From the NCBI GenBank assembly GCA_963778375.1, contig CAVZTX010000019.1, positions 62,001 through 126,000 of the forward strand: a DNA stretch of 64,000 nt, written 5' to 3'. This document shows, one piece after another, positions 1 through 8,160 of this stretch (position 1 is its first letter; every line of letters starts with the position of its first letter). Origin of the DNA: CAVZTX01 sp963778375 (GTDB lineage: Bacteria; Chloroflexota; Ktedonobacteria; Ktedonobacterales; Ktedonobacteraceae). A model generated the notes under the pieces. It did no database searches, was not told where the DNA came from, and saw nothing but the letters and a program-made list of their open reading frames with translations. Made by a program: the position numbers and the translations under genes.

Positions 1-2
1 AC

Positions 3-776
3 GTCTACGGTCGAGCAACAGCTAACGGGAAACGCGCCCAATGTTCTGGGGGCGCTAAAAACCCGGTTGTCGTTCTGCCCGACGCGGATATGGAGATGAC
101 TACCCGCATCATTGCCGACTCGTCCTTCGGGTGCGCCGGTCAGCGCTGCCTGGCAACATCGGTCGCGATTACAGTAGGTGAGGCGCGTTCAAGCTTCACG
201 GAACACATCGCTCAAGCCGCATCAAGCCGCAAAGTTGGCTATGGGTTAGATCAGGATGTCGAGATGGGACCGGTCATCACGCCTGAAAGCAAGCAGCGCA
301 TCGAGTCGCTGATCGGAAAAGGCGTAAGCGAAGGTGCAAACGTGCTCGTTGATGGAAGAAGCGCGTCTATTCCTGGCTATGAACGAGGCTCCTTCGTGCG
401 TCCAACCATCCTTGATGATGTGAACCCTCAAGGAGAAATTGCGCGAACCGAAATTTTCGGACCTGTGCTCAGCTTGATGCACGCACAAACGATTGACGAA
501 GCGATTAGCCTGGTCAACGCCGCTTCCTACGGCAATATGGCCAGCCTCTTCACCTCCAGTGGCGCTGCCGCCAGAAAGTTCCGCTATGAAGCGCAGGCGG
601 GCAATATTGGAATCAATATCGGCGTAGCCGCCCCGATGGCCTTCTTCCCTTTTTCCGGCTGGAAGGATAGCTTCTTCGGTGACATGCACGCCCAGGGTCG
701 TGACGCTATTGAATTCTACACCGAAAAGAAAGTGGTGGTCGAACGTTGGCCCAAAGAATGGTCACGCAAATTTTAA
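3..776 (+). CDS. iolA: Methylmalonate-semialdehyde dehydrogenase, C-terminal part (IolA/MmsA type)
   Basis: An open frame enters from the left edge (frame starting at base 3) and ends at TAA 774-776, so only about the last 257 of the usual ~490 residues are present. The NAD-dependent aldehyde dehydrogenase active-site segment FGCAGQRCLA and the later EIFGPVLSL and FPFSGWKDSFFGD blocks are typical of the CoA-acylating methylmalonate/malonate-semialdehyde dehydrogenase branch. In inositol catabolism this enzyme converts malonate semialdehyde to acetyl-CoA. The next three genes follow on the same strand with short gaps and include IolE- and IolG-like proteins, which favours the IolA role over valine breakdown (MmsA). 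This choice is context-based inference. Confidence 0.88.
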   Translation, partial: VYGRATANGKRAQCSGGAKNPVVVLPDADMEMTTRIIADSSFGCAGQRCLATSVAITVGEARSSFTEHIAQAASSRKVGYGLDQDVEMGPVITPESKQRIESLIGKGVSEGANVLVDGRSASIPGYERGSFVRPTILDDVNPQGEIARTEIFGPVLSLMHAQTIDEAISLVNAASYGNMASLFTSSGAAARKFRYEAQAGNIGINIGVAAPMAFFPFSGWKDSFFGDMHAQGRDAIEFYTEKKVVVERWPKEWSRKF

Positions 777-791
777 GGTGGGTTGAGCAAA

Positions 792-1709
792 TTGACCGAA
801 ATACATATTGCTAACGCCCCTTGCTCATGGGGAGCGCTTGAGTTTGAAGGACTCGAAGGTCAAGGCGGCGAGGGAATTGGCTACGAGCAGATGCTCGACG
901 AGCTATGCGAAACCGGATACATGGGTACCGAGCTTGGAGATTGGGGATACATGCCCAGCGAGCCGATAGCACTACGAGCAGAACTGGAAAAGCGTAATCT
1001 CGCCATGGTTGGTGCTTTCGTGCCGGTAGCGCTCAAATACCCCGAACTACATGCCGAGGGCGAGAGCGAGGCATTGAAGGTAGCTCGATTACTCGCCTCG
1101 GTAGCGAATACTGGGGGGAATAGTCAGATGCCATTGGTCATTCTTGCCGATGCCAACGGTACCGATCCGGTACGCACACAATTTGCAGGACGTGTGACAT
1201 CGGAAATAGGCCTGAGCAAGGTGGAATGGAAGACTTTCACAAGTGGTGCCGAGCGTATTGCTCACGCCGTACATGATGCAACAGGACTGCCCGTAGCTTT
1301 CCATCATCATTGTGCCGGCTATATCGAGACGCCGCAAGAAATCGCTCGTTTTCTTGATTTGACTGACCCGAATCTCATCGGATTAGTGTTCGATACCGGA
1401 CATTACCTCTATGGCACAGGGGAAGTTGAAGGTGCAAGCGTGCTAGATGGTCTCAATCGTTTCGGTGAACGTATCTTGCATATGCATTTCAAGGATTGCC
1501 ATCCTCAAATAGCTAGCCGGGTGCGTAGCGAGGGTCGGAACTATTTCACGGCGTTGCAGCATGGAGTGTTTTGTGAACTGGGTCTGGGTAGCGTGCCTTT
1601 TGCGGCAGTCGCCGAATGGCTTCATATACGCAGCTATCATGGCTGGATCGTTGTAGAGCAGGATGTTCTCCCCAGTATGGGTAGTCCTAAAGCGAGCGCT
1701 CAAGCGTAA
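792..1709 (+). CDS. iolE: IolE-like 2-keto-myo-inositol dehydratase / sugar-phosphate isomerase-epimerase family TIM barrel
   Basis: The protein (~305 aa) begins IHIANAPCSWGALEFEG, close to the IolE N-terminal signature, and carries the xylose-isomerase-like barrel elements GLVFDTGHYLYG and HMHFKDCHP, which hold metal-binding Asp/His residues, and ends with VVEQD. A TTG at 783 touches the Shine-Dalgarno stretch AAGGTGGG (775-782). The in-frame TTG at 792 has a 9-base spacing and is the better start. The gene sits 15 bases after the dehydrogenase and upstream of an IolG-like gene, which supports dehydration of 2-keto-myo-inositol. A related epimerase activity (IolI/IolH type) cannot be excluded from sequence alone. 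Confidence 0.8.
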   Translation: MTEIHIANAPCSWGALEFEGLEGQGGEGIGYEQMLDELCETGYMGTELGDWGYMPSEPIALRAELEKRNLAMVGAFVPVALKYPELHAEGESEALKVARLLASVANTGGNSQMPLVILADANGTDPVRTQFAGRVTSEIGLSKVEWKTFTSGAERIAHAVHDATGLPVAFHHHCAGYIETPQEIARFLDLTDPNLIGLVFDTGHYLYGTGEVEGASVLDGLNRFGERILHMHFKDCHPQIASRVRSEGRNYFTALQHGVFCELGLGSVPFAAVAEWLHIRSYHGWIVVEQDVLPSMGSPKASAQA

Positions 1710-1751
1710 CCGAGAATACCTGAGAGCCATTGGGTTGTGAGGAGGTATCTC

Positions 1752-2777
1752 TTGCATAAACATTCATTGAAGCTTGGTTTGATTGGTGCTGGCCGCATTG
1801 GACACCTGCATGCCGAACATCTCACCTCACGTATTCGATCAGCTGAATTGGTAATGGTAGCGGATATATTCGAGGAAGCGGCCAGGGAGTGTGCGAAGCG
1901 CTATGCTATTCCCGACTTCTCACAAGATTATCATGACGTATTAGCCCATCCAGATATTCAAGCTGTTGTCATCTGTTCATCCACCAGTACCCATGCTCAC
2001 ATCATCGAGGAGGCGGTGCAGGCTGGCAAACATATTTTCTGTGAAAAGCCGATTGCCCTCGATCTTCCATCGCTAGACCGGGCTCTGGATGCTGTGGAAC
2101 GAACAGGTGTCAAGTTTCAGATTGGCTTCAATCGCCGTTTTGATGCCAATTTTCGCCGTGTGCGTCAGGCTGTAGAGCAAGGAGAGATCGGTCGACCTCA
2201 CTTGCTCCATATCATCAGTCGTGATCCCGCTCCTCCACCTATTGAATATATCCGGGTCTCGGGTGGCCTTTTCCTAGATATGACTATCCATGACTTCGAT
2301 ATGGCTCGCTATTTGATTGGCAGCGAAGTGGAAGAGATTTTCGCTACGGGGGGTGTCATGGTTGAACCGGCCATAGGCGAGGCAGGTGATGTAGACACCG
2401 CGATTGTCCTGTTGCAGTTCGCTAATGGCGTCATCGGCACAATCGATAACAGCCGTCAAGCCGCTTATGGCTATGACCAACGCGTCGAATTGCTAGGCAG
2501 TGCCGGGACTATCACCACTGGAAACAACTATCCCAACACGGCCATCATCAATGATGCTCACAGTATTCGTCGCGATCTGCCGCTTCATTTCTTCATCGAA
2601 CGCTATACCGAAAGTTTCGTCTCTGAAATGGCTGCCTTTGTAGACGCAGTGCTCTATGATACACCTACTCCGATCACGGGACGTGATGGCCGTGCCCCAG
2701 TGGTCATGGCGTTGGCAGCTCAAAAATCCTTGAATGAAAATCGTCCAGTGCGTCTCAGCGAAATTGAAAGGACATAA
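1752..2777 (+). CDS. iolG: Inositol 2-dehydrogenase (IolG-like, GFO/IDH/MocA family)
   Basis: The Rossmann nucleotide-binding motif GLIGAGRIGHLHAEHL lies at the N-terminus. It is followed by the family marker CEKPIALD, with the conserved Glu-Lys-Pro, and by GGLFLDMTIHDFDMARYL, which holds the catalytic Asp/His pair. Length (~341 aa) matches inositol 2-dehydrogenases. An in-frame GTG exists at 1737, but AGGAGG at 1740-1745 lies inside that extension and points to TTG 1752 with 6-base spacing. It oxidises myo-inositol (or scyllo-inositol) to the 2-keto form that the preceding IolE-like protein would dehydrate. It is the third gene of the operon. Exact inositol stereoisomer preference is not visible. 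Confidence 0.85.
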   Translation: MHKHSLKLGLIGAGRIGHLHAEHLTSRIRSAELVMVADIFEEAARECAKRYAIPDFSQDYHDVLAHPDIQAVVICSSTSTHAHIIEEAVQAGKHIFCEKPIALDLPSLDRALDAVERTGVKFQIGFNRRFDANFRRVRQAVEQGEIGRPHLLHIISRDPAPPPIEYIRVSGGLFLDMTIHDFDMARYLIGSEVEEIFATGGVMVEPAIGEAGDVDTAIVLLQFANGVIGTIDNSRQAAYGYDQRVELLGSAGTITTGNNYPNTAIINDAHSIRRDLPLHFFIERYTESFVSEMAAFVDAVLYDTPTPITGRDGRAPVVMALAAQKSLNENRPVRLSEIERT

Positions 2778-2780
2778 AGG

Positions 2781-3857
2781 ATGAAAGCCAGGCTGACTCG
2801 GGGGAAATTCGAAGGTATAAACGCCTGCGCCAATGAAAGAGGAATCATTGCCGCCCTCGCTGTAGATCACCGAGGAAATCTCCTGCAAGCAATTGCTAAT
2901 GCACGCGGTGAAACTGGCCAGGCAACGGCAACGGATATGCTGGCATTCAAAACGACCGTCACCAAAATTATCAGTTCCCAGGCTAGTGCCATTCTTTTGG
3001 ACCCAGAATACGGCTTGGATGCCATCGCCAGCCGCGCATCCGGCACTGGCCTGATGCTTGCTTACGAAAAGTCAGGCTACGATTTCAATGTGAAAGGTCG
3101 CCTTCCCGACCTGCTGCCCGAGTGGAGTGTCCGCCGCCTGGTTGAGGTAGGCGCACAAGCCATCAAAATCCTCCTGTACTACAATCCGTTCGATGAAGCA
3201 CAAATCAATAGCGTTAAGCAAGCCTACATCGAACGCATAGGCGCTGAGTGCGCTGCTCTGGACGTCCCCTTTTTCCTGGAACCGTTAGTCTACGATGAAA
3301 TTCTAGGAGACGAGAAAGAGTTTGCGTTTGCAAGGAAGAAGCCCGAGTACGTCGCCTCTACTATGCAAGAATTTTCCAGGCAACGCTATGGTGTAGATGT
3401 GCTCAAAGTCGAATTGCCAATCAACCCTGCATACCTTGGAGGGACCCGTGCCTTCACTGGAAAGGAAGTAGCCTACATGCGCCAGGAAGCAATCGAGCAC
3501 TTCCGCAATGCGGCAAGTGCCACATCCATGCCCTTCATTTACCTGAGTGCGGGAGTCAGCGATGAGGTCTTCTGTAAAATGCTGGAGCTGGCTGCTGAAG
3601 CCGGAGTGAAGTTTGCGGGCGTGTTGTGTGGCCGCGCAACCTGGCAAGGAGCCATTTCCATCTATGCGAATGAGGGCCTGGCTGCATTGGAACGCTGGCT
3701 ACAAGATCGTGGCACGCAAAACATCCAAACCATTAACAATGTGCTAGCAAGCTGCGCTACACCCTGGTGGGATGCCTATGGTGGCAAGGATAACATTGAG
3801 GTTATCGATGTATCTACAAACGCACCCCAAACATCCGGCACAACAACTGCGTCGTAA
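2781..3857 (+). CDS. LacD-family class I aldolase (tagatose-1,6-bisphosphate aldolase-like)
   Basis: The 358-aa protein has the LacD-family layout: AALAVDHRGNL at the start, AILLDPEYG, a KILLYYNP strand, LKVELPIN carrying the probable Schiff-base lysine, then PFIYLSAGVSDEVF and GVLCGRATWQGAI. Start ATG 2781 follows GAAAGGA, 3 bases after the iolG-like stop. In an inositol operon the aldolase step (splitting 2-deoxy-5-keto-gluconate 6-phosphate) is normally done by class II IolJ. A LacD-type enzyme here may replace IolJ, which is inference. The last 44 bases overlap tail-to-tail with the next gene on the opposite strand. The C-terminus extends ~25 residues past the usual family end, consistent with recent stop drift. 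Confidence 0.82.
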   Translation: MKARLTRGKFEGINACANERGIIAALAVDHRGNLLQAIANARGETGQATATDMLAFKTTVTKIISSQASAILLDPEYGLDAIASRASGTGLMLAYEKSGYDFNVKGRLPDLLPEWSVRRLVEVGAQAIKILLYYNPFDEAQINSVKQAYIERIGAECAALDVPFFLEPLVYDEILGDEKEFAFARKKPEYVASTMQEFSRQRYGVDVLKVELPINPAYLGGTRAFTGKEVAYMRQEAIEHFRNAASATSMPFIYLSAGVSDEVFCKMLELAAEAGVKFAGVLCGRATWQGAISIYANEGLAALERWLQDRGTQNIQTINNVLASCATPWWDAYGGKDNIEVIDVSTNAPQTSGTTTAS

Positions 3858-5406
3858 AGACCAGCAACAACTCACGCGGAGCCATCTCATCCTCTACTCT
3901 CTTGTGCCTCAACAACTCCTGTACAGTGTCAGGATCAAAAATACCCGTCTCTCGCAGCGCCTCCTTTGAAAGCGTTTGCAGCAGCAACTCGGAATCTTCT
4001 ATACGTAATAGAGAGGCGGTCGGTGCCTTTAATGGCCCCACTTCACGCCTATAATCTTGCAGAAACTTTCGCCCTAATGCCTCTAAAATCTCTGGTTTCC
4101 GCGTACCGTTCTGTAAAACTCCTGGCAATCGGATAACCAAATCCATCACATCAGATGTAAGATAAGGAGAACGTAGTGCCATTCGCTCCGCCACAGCTAG
4201 CTGCTCTGCAGCTCCTACCAGGAAATCAGGCAAACGCAGGTGCAGGCTCAGGTAGTACCATCGCTGCCAGTCCTCAGAAAATTGCGCCGCCTTGCGTGCA
4301 AGTTTTCTCGCGTGCAGGGTTTGTTCCCAGGGTTCCTCGTGCGAGATCAATTGAGCGGCATTCTTTGTCCAGAGTCCGCCCTTACTTGTGGCAGGTTGTA
4401 TTGCTAGCCTCTTTTCATACCACGCTAACACATCCTGTTGTTCTTGTTTCGTTTCTATAAACGAACCCAATTCTTTGCCAAAAAGAACATGTGCCCCTAG
4501 CCCGCTCATTGCCACTCGTGCGCCAGTCTCTATTGACGCGGTATGCAATAGCTGGTGCAGAGCTAGCGGCATACTATTTATACTCGGAGACTCTAGTGCG
4601 GCGATTGTCGCCGTCCAGAAATCAGGCGAGTCGACGCCCGTAATCGCTAGAAATGGGCGTTGAAATGTAGATGCAAGGCGTTCTGCTTTTGCCCATCTCT
4701 CTTCCATTCCATCTTTTTCATAGCCAATTGTGGCTACAGTAAAAGGCTTTCCAGTAAGTCCAGCGATCAATGAGATAACCAGGGCCGAGGCAATGCCACT
4801 ACTGTTCAGCGCAACAAGTTGCTCATGCGGCGGCAAAAGTGCTGCTGTCGTTGTGTCAAGCAAAGAATAAAGTGTATTCAGCATATCAGTAGTGGTAGGC
4901 AATTGATCGAAGGAATAATCGATGGCGGAATTCATCACCGTTTTCGCCTTTTGCCAGCGCAAGATCGAGCCAGCAGGCACCACGTAAATATCCTGGAAGG
5001 CAGTCCAGGGGGCAGGAATGAATCCATAGCGCAACAAGGCATCAAGGGCGGTAAGACGTAGGCGGCGTGGAGCGCCTACAGCAAATAACGCCTTCAACTC
5101 AGTAGCAAAAAGCAGATTTCCCTCGGCAGGCCAATCGGCAATGTAGTATAGGATATGCGTGCCCGAAAGAGGACGACGATATACCAGTGTGCGCCGATCA
5201 GGAACCCAATCAAGTACGGGAGCGTCAATCTTCTCCTGCATAGCGTAAGCTGGTTCTGAGAAGGTGATCAGGCCGAATCCAGGCTGTACAATCCGTCCAG
5301 CATTACCGCCATGCTGCCCCAAGACGGTTCCCATCGTCGTAAGTGTCTGGTCGATAATCTCGTTTGGTACCTGCTCGCCTGTGAGCCAGCCCGCAAGTGT
5401 TGGCAT
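3814..5406 (-). CDS. Asparagine-synthetase-like protein with degenerate catalytic motifs
   Basis: The 530-aa protein has an N-terminal class-II amidotransferase-like region (TLVYRRPLSGTHILYYIADW, ATELKALFAVGAP, LDALLRYGFIPAPWTAFQDIYVVPAG) and an AsnB-type C-terminal domain. It starts Met-Pro, so the N-terminal nucleophile Cys2 is absent. The PP-loop normally read as SGGxDS is NSSGIASA, and the second ATP-site motif (SGxGADExFGGY) is MSGLGAHVLFGKE. Glutaminase and probably adenylation activity should therefore be weak or lost. Diverged AsnB relatives occur in sugar/lasso-peptide and exosortase loci, but no such partner is visible here. Its 3' end overlaps the aldolase gene by 44 bases. Function unknown. 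Confidence 0.72.
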   Translation of the reverse strand: MPTLAGWLTGEQVPNEIIDQTLTTMGTVLGQHGGNAGRIVQPGFGLITFSEPAYAMQEKIDAPVLDWVPDRRTLVYRRPLSGTHILYYIADWPAEGNLLFATELKALFAVGAPRRLRLTALDALLRYGFIPAPWTAFQDIYVVPAGSILRWQKAKTVMNSAIDYSFDQLPTTTDMLNTLYSLLDTTTAALLPPHEQLVALNSSGIASALVISLIAGLTGKPFTVATIGYEKDGMEERWAKAERLASTFQRPFLAITGVDSPDFWTATIAALESPSINSMPLALHQLLHTASIETGARVAMSGLGAHVLFGKELGSFIETKQEQQDVLAWYEKRLAIQPATSKGGLWTKNAAQLISHEEPWEQTLHARKLARKAAQFSEDWQRWYYLSLHLRLPDFLVGAAEQLAVAERMALRSPYLTSDVMDLVIRLPGVLQNGTRKPEILEALGRKFLQDYRREVGPLKAPTASLLRIEDSELLLQTLSKEALRETGIFDPDTVQELLRHKRVEDEMAPRELLLVFTTQLLCRMFGVRL

Positions 5407-5435
5407 TGTTTTTCCTAAGTGACAGAAGTCCTACT

Positions 5436-5541
5436 GCATACCCACTTAACCTTTTCGGATGTCAGATGTATCCTTGGGCTCAAGGGGAGTGACGGCTGAC
5501 GACGTGTGTTCCTGCCCCGCTTGAGAGGACTGAAACTAGTT
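5436..5541. repeat. Dispersed intergenic repeat, copy A
   Basis: This ~106-bp stretch aligns nearly end to end with 19552-19657, in the same orientation. Shared blocks include CCTTTTCGGATGTCAGA, TATCCTTG-GCTCAAG and TTCCTGCCCCG-TTGAG. Arms CTCAAG and CTTGAG inside it can pair. Read on the minus strand both copies encode similar short peptides (SPLKRGR, LTSEKVKWV), but no start or RBS supports translation. It sits between the asparagine-synthetase-like gene and the small gene downstream of galT. Confidence 0.85.
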
Positions 5542-5817
5542 GTTTCGATCTTTGCGCCAGGGTGTATCTGAGCGGCGCATCCAGCGACCGTTGAAGTACA
5601 CGTAGTTGTCCTCGCGATTGAAGAATGAGTCGGTGAGGTCGCATTCCTCCCAGTTGCCACTCGTACCTGTCTCCGCATTAACTTTCTGCACGAGATGGTC
5701 AATAATAGCCGGGCCATTGTTGAGGTCTACCCCTGGAAATTGCTCTTCATCAAGGTCGCCTTCCTGTTCTACCAGCTCTCCAGCTTGCGTTCTGCGTAAA
5801 ATATAGTAAATGTACAT
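5536..5817 (-). CDS. Small hypothetical protein coupled to galT
   Basis: A 93-aa acidic N-terminal half (LVEQEGDLDEEQFPG) is followed by a Trp/Arg-rich tail (YFNGRWMRRSDTPWRKDR). The frame can begin at GTG 5826, but AGGTGAT (overlapping the galT stop at 5823-5825) is placed 3-5 bases before ATG 5817, so translation is probably coupled to galT. No family recognised. Its 3' end runs into the dispersed repeat at 5436-5541. Confidence 0.6.
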   Translation of the reverse strand: MYIYYILRRTQAGELVEQEGDLDEEQFPGVDLNNGPAIIDHLVQKVNAETGTSGNWEECDLTDSFFNREDNYVYFNGRWMRRSDTPWRKDRNN

Positions 5818-5822
5818 AGTAA

Positions 5823-6728
5823 TCACCTCGTTTTTGCAATTGCATCTCGTAATTCCCGCGCCTTTTGAACAGGCGAAGAGTCATTTGTCCATAAGCCCCA
5901 AAGCGATTCGGAGGATGCGGCATACTTTAGTTTGCCTGGAGCACGACCTATCGCAAGTATCTCAGCATGCAGATGGAAGCGTGTATCGGCAAGTTGATGC
6001 AGTCCAAGCAGATATGGCATAGGCGCTATAGCTCCATTGAACAAGGCATTATATCCGCCTACGACGCGCAGCAATAGCTCCGCCAGATCACGTAACTCTG
6101 CATCCTGCATCCCTGCCAGGTTTGCTACATGGCGCTTACAATAGAAATGTGTTTCATAAGGATAGCGAACAAAGGGAGGAAGAAAAGCCTCCCATGTTGT
6201 ATTCGACGCGACTTCGTACTCACTGCTTGACAGCTCTGCACGCACGCGACAGAAAGGGCAGCCTCGTTCCTCGGCATCATCCTGTAAAACCGTCTCAAAT
6301 TCTCGCTCCAGTAGTGGCGGAATGATAGAGACTCCAAATGCTTGCCCATGTGGATGATGCTGCGTCTGACCGATTGATTCTCCACTGTTCTCGAAGATCA
6401 TAACGGTAGGATATCGCGAAGAGAGGTCACGATAGAGATTCCGCCAAAGGAGCGTGACAGCGTAGACTTCGTCAAGAGTCAATTCTGTAAATGTACGGTA
6501 ATGATCCCGATTGTAGATAACAATGTAAGCTTCCCCGACTGGTGGACGGAAAGGTGGGAAGTCGTTGGGATGCAGCCATACCTGGGTATCAGGTCCAACC
6601 TTACCCTCCCTGATATCTTCGCAAAAGGGACACGCATTCGTGCCTTCACGCCGATTCATACGGTGCGGTGCATTTACAAGATGCTGGCGTAAAATCGGAT
6701 TCCAGATTAAAGCGCTATCTTGTTCCAT
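5823..6728 (-). CDS. galT: Galactose-1-phosphate uridylyltransferase
   Basis: The ~301-aa protein contains the zinc-binding CPFCED pair, the substrate segment FENSGESIGQTQHHPHGQAFG with the HPHGQ active-site motif (the central His is the uridylylated nucleophile), and the second half GCPFCRVRAEL, VRYPYETHFYCKRHV and HLHAEILAIGR. These define GalT of the HIT superfamily in the Leloir pathway (UDP-glucose + Gal-1-P to Glc-1-P + UDP-galactose). The frame extends to 6785, but ATG 6728 (protein start MEQDSALIWNP) is preceded by GGGGAG and matches family N-termini. No galK or galE is adjacent. A small gene follows with overlapping stop/start signals. Confidence 0.93.
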   Translation of the reverse strand: MEQDSALIWNPILRQHLVNAPHRMNRREGTNACPFCEDIREGKVGPDTQVWLHPNDFPPFRPPVGEAYIVIYNRDHYRTFTELTLDEVYAVTLLWRNLYRDLSSRYPTVMIFENSGESIGQTQHHPHGQAFGVSIIPPLLEREFETVLQDDAEERGCPFCRVRAELSSSEYEVASNTTWEAFLPPFVRYPYETHFYCKRHVANLAGMQDAELRDLAELLLRVVGGYNALFNGAIAPMPYLLGLHQLADTRFHLHAEILAIGRAPGKLKYAASSESLWGLWTNDSSPVQKARELRDAIAKTR

Positions 6729-6785
6729 AGACTCCCCTGTAAATACTATGCTGAGGTTGTTTAGTGGGGTTAAACAACCAAGCAA

Positions 6786-7125
6786 ATCTGTTGTCTATCT
6801 CCTAATACCGATTTTATCGGATAATCGTTCTTTTTGCCATCTTCTAGGAACAAAGGAGAAAAGAATGCCAGTCAGGCAGATTGACATTTTGAACATATGT
6901 ACTATAATAGAGAAAGTGGTACGAGCACTCCTTGTAACCTTGCCTTTCTACTAAGGAAAAAGTGTGAAAAGTATCGGTTTAACTATACAAGGGTGGCATA
7001 ATCTGGTATACTATACTACGAAATAAGTTATTTTAACTTGTAGTGCACGAACTACATAAGCAGCGTAGATCAAACGGAGACCGTCTTTATTTCACTAGCA
7101 GCACCAGGCTAGGAGTTTCATTTAC
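6786..7125. other. Intergenic region between divergent galT and membrane-protein genes
   Basis: This stretch holds the plus-strand promoter listed at 6881-6908 and an AT-rich second candidate -10 (TATACT near 7008-7013) closer to the gene at 7126. A 29-codon reading frame starting at ATG 6864 has AAAGGAG before it but overlaps the promoter itself, so it is not called a gene. Confidence 0.5.
6881..6908 (+). promoter_or_regulatory. Strong sigma70-type promoter
   Basis: TTGACA at 6881-6886 and TATAAT at 6903-6908 are both perfect consensus, with a 16-base spacer. It points rightward toward the membrane/C39-like genes starting at 7126, giving a leader of about 210 bases. Confidence 0.65.
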
Positions 7126-7593
7126 ATGACCTTTCTCCTACTTACACTACTCGCCATTTCGATAGCTGTCGTGGTGGTTGGATTTTTGCTGTCCTATAAA
7201 CTACAAACGCAGAATTCGCGAGCGGTGTATAACGTCCCACGCGGTGGACGACGCGTGATCGATACTGCACCAACTCCAATGCGCACTCGTCGTCTGGCTG
7301 AAACAGCACGAGCAGGAACCAGGACACGCCAGTTGACGGTAGAATTAGCACCAAGAGGCGGCGCAAGCATGTCACTCTCGGCGACACTAGGGCGACTATT
7401 TGGAGGCCGTGGAAGTGAGCCGAAACCGCTGGTTGTGATTTTGGTAGGCTTAATCGCTGCATTTGTATTAGGCCTTTACACATTGAGTGCCTTACTTCCT
7501 CATTCTGCTATCATCGGTTCTTTATTCTACTATGGAGCAGCTCCTCCTACTTCAGCAAACCAGAATGCTCCAGGAAGTAGCTCATCAGTTTAA
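7126..7593 (+). CDS. Membrane-anchored hypothetical protein (probable N-terminal half of a frameshifted C39-like protein)
   Basis: The 155-aa product has an N-terminal membrane helix (LLLTLLAISIAVVVVGFLL), an Arg/Thr-rich linker, and a second helix (LVVILVGLIAAFVLGLYTL). It ends in a Ser-rich tail just as the next reading frame, with a C39-like domain, becomes plausible. The two frames overlap for 107 bases (7487-7593). A single-base insertion in that overlap would fuse them into one ~310-residue membrane-anchored protein, which I consider likely. Upstream lies the perfect-consensus promoter at 6881-6908. Confidence 0.6.
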   Translation: MTFLLLTLLAISIAVVVVGFLLSYKLQTQNSRAVYNVPRGGRRVIDTAPTPMRTRRLAETARAGTRTRQLTVELAPRGGASMSLSATLGRLFGGRGSEPKPLVVILVGLIAAFVLGLYTLSALLPHSAIIGSLFYYGAAPPTSANQNAPGSSSSV

Positions 7594-8083
7594 CGCAACG
7601 CAGGACCTGCTTCGCATCAGTCAACTCGATCCAGCTCAATATAGCTCTACCCAGGAATATAATGACTGGGCATACTCCGCTTGCTCCTCGGCAGCTATGA
7701 CGGAAGTGATCAATGCCTATGGGCATCACTATCGGATAACCGACATCTTGAAGGTTGAGTCGCAGTTAGGCGAAATTACACCTGCGCTAGGACTCCTGGA
7801 AGATGTTGGCATCCAGCGTACGGTGGCGCACTTTGGTTTCAAAACTAGCTGGGGCTATAAGCTTTCACTCGACCAGGTTATCGCTACTGCTAATCAAGGA
7901 GAGCCTGTAATTGTGAGTTTCCCTCCCAGCAGGTATCCTCAAGGCCACATCGTTGTAGTGATAGGCGGGAATGGTCAGTCAGTACTGCTGGCCGACTCGT
8001 CCCTCTATAATCGTCACTCAATAACGCGTGCGCAATTTACACAATGGTGGGGCGGATTTTCGGCGGTTGTGACGCCGGATTAG
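7487..8083 (+). CDS. C39-like (papain-fold) peptidase domain protein, probably 3' part of a split gene
   Basis: The C39_2-like segment has the likely nucleophile in AYSACSSAAMTEVINAYG, a His in GHIVVVIGGNG, and an Asp in LLADSS, in the order Cys-His-Asp expected of this fold. The frame opens with a GTG at 7487 without any Shine-Dalgarno, and the first ~45 residues look like out-of-frame reading of the preceding gene. The homologous part begins near NATQDLLRISQLDP (about 7590 on). Chloroflexota proteins of this type usually carry the domain outside the cell behind a membrane anchor, which the preceding frame supplies. Peptidase activity is inferred only from residue order. Confidence 0.65.
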   Translation: MPYFLILLSSVLYSTMEQLLLLQQTRMLQEVAHQFNATQDLLRISQLDPAQYSSTQEYNDWAYSACSSAAMTEVINAYGHHYRITDILKVESQLGEITPALGLLEDVGIQRTVAHFGFKTSWGYKLSLDQVIATANQGEPVIVSFPPSRYPQGHIVVVIGGNGQSVLLADSSLYNRHSITRAQFTQWWGGFSAVVTPD

Positions 8084-8160
8084 GTCAGATTCTGTGTGTT
8101 AACAAGTCAGCCAAAACCTCGACGATTGTCTAGCAAAGTGATGGCATATTCCGTAGGGGC

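Noticed and set aside
6864..6953. 29-codon reading frame with AAAGGAG and ATG 6864
   Set aside because: It overlaps the perfect-consensus promoter 6881-6908, so it would not be on that transcript, and nothing resembles its peptide.
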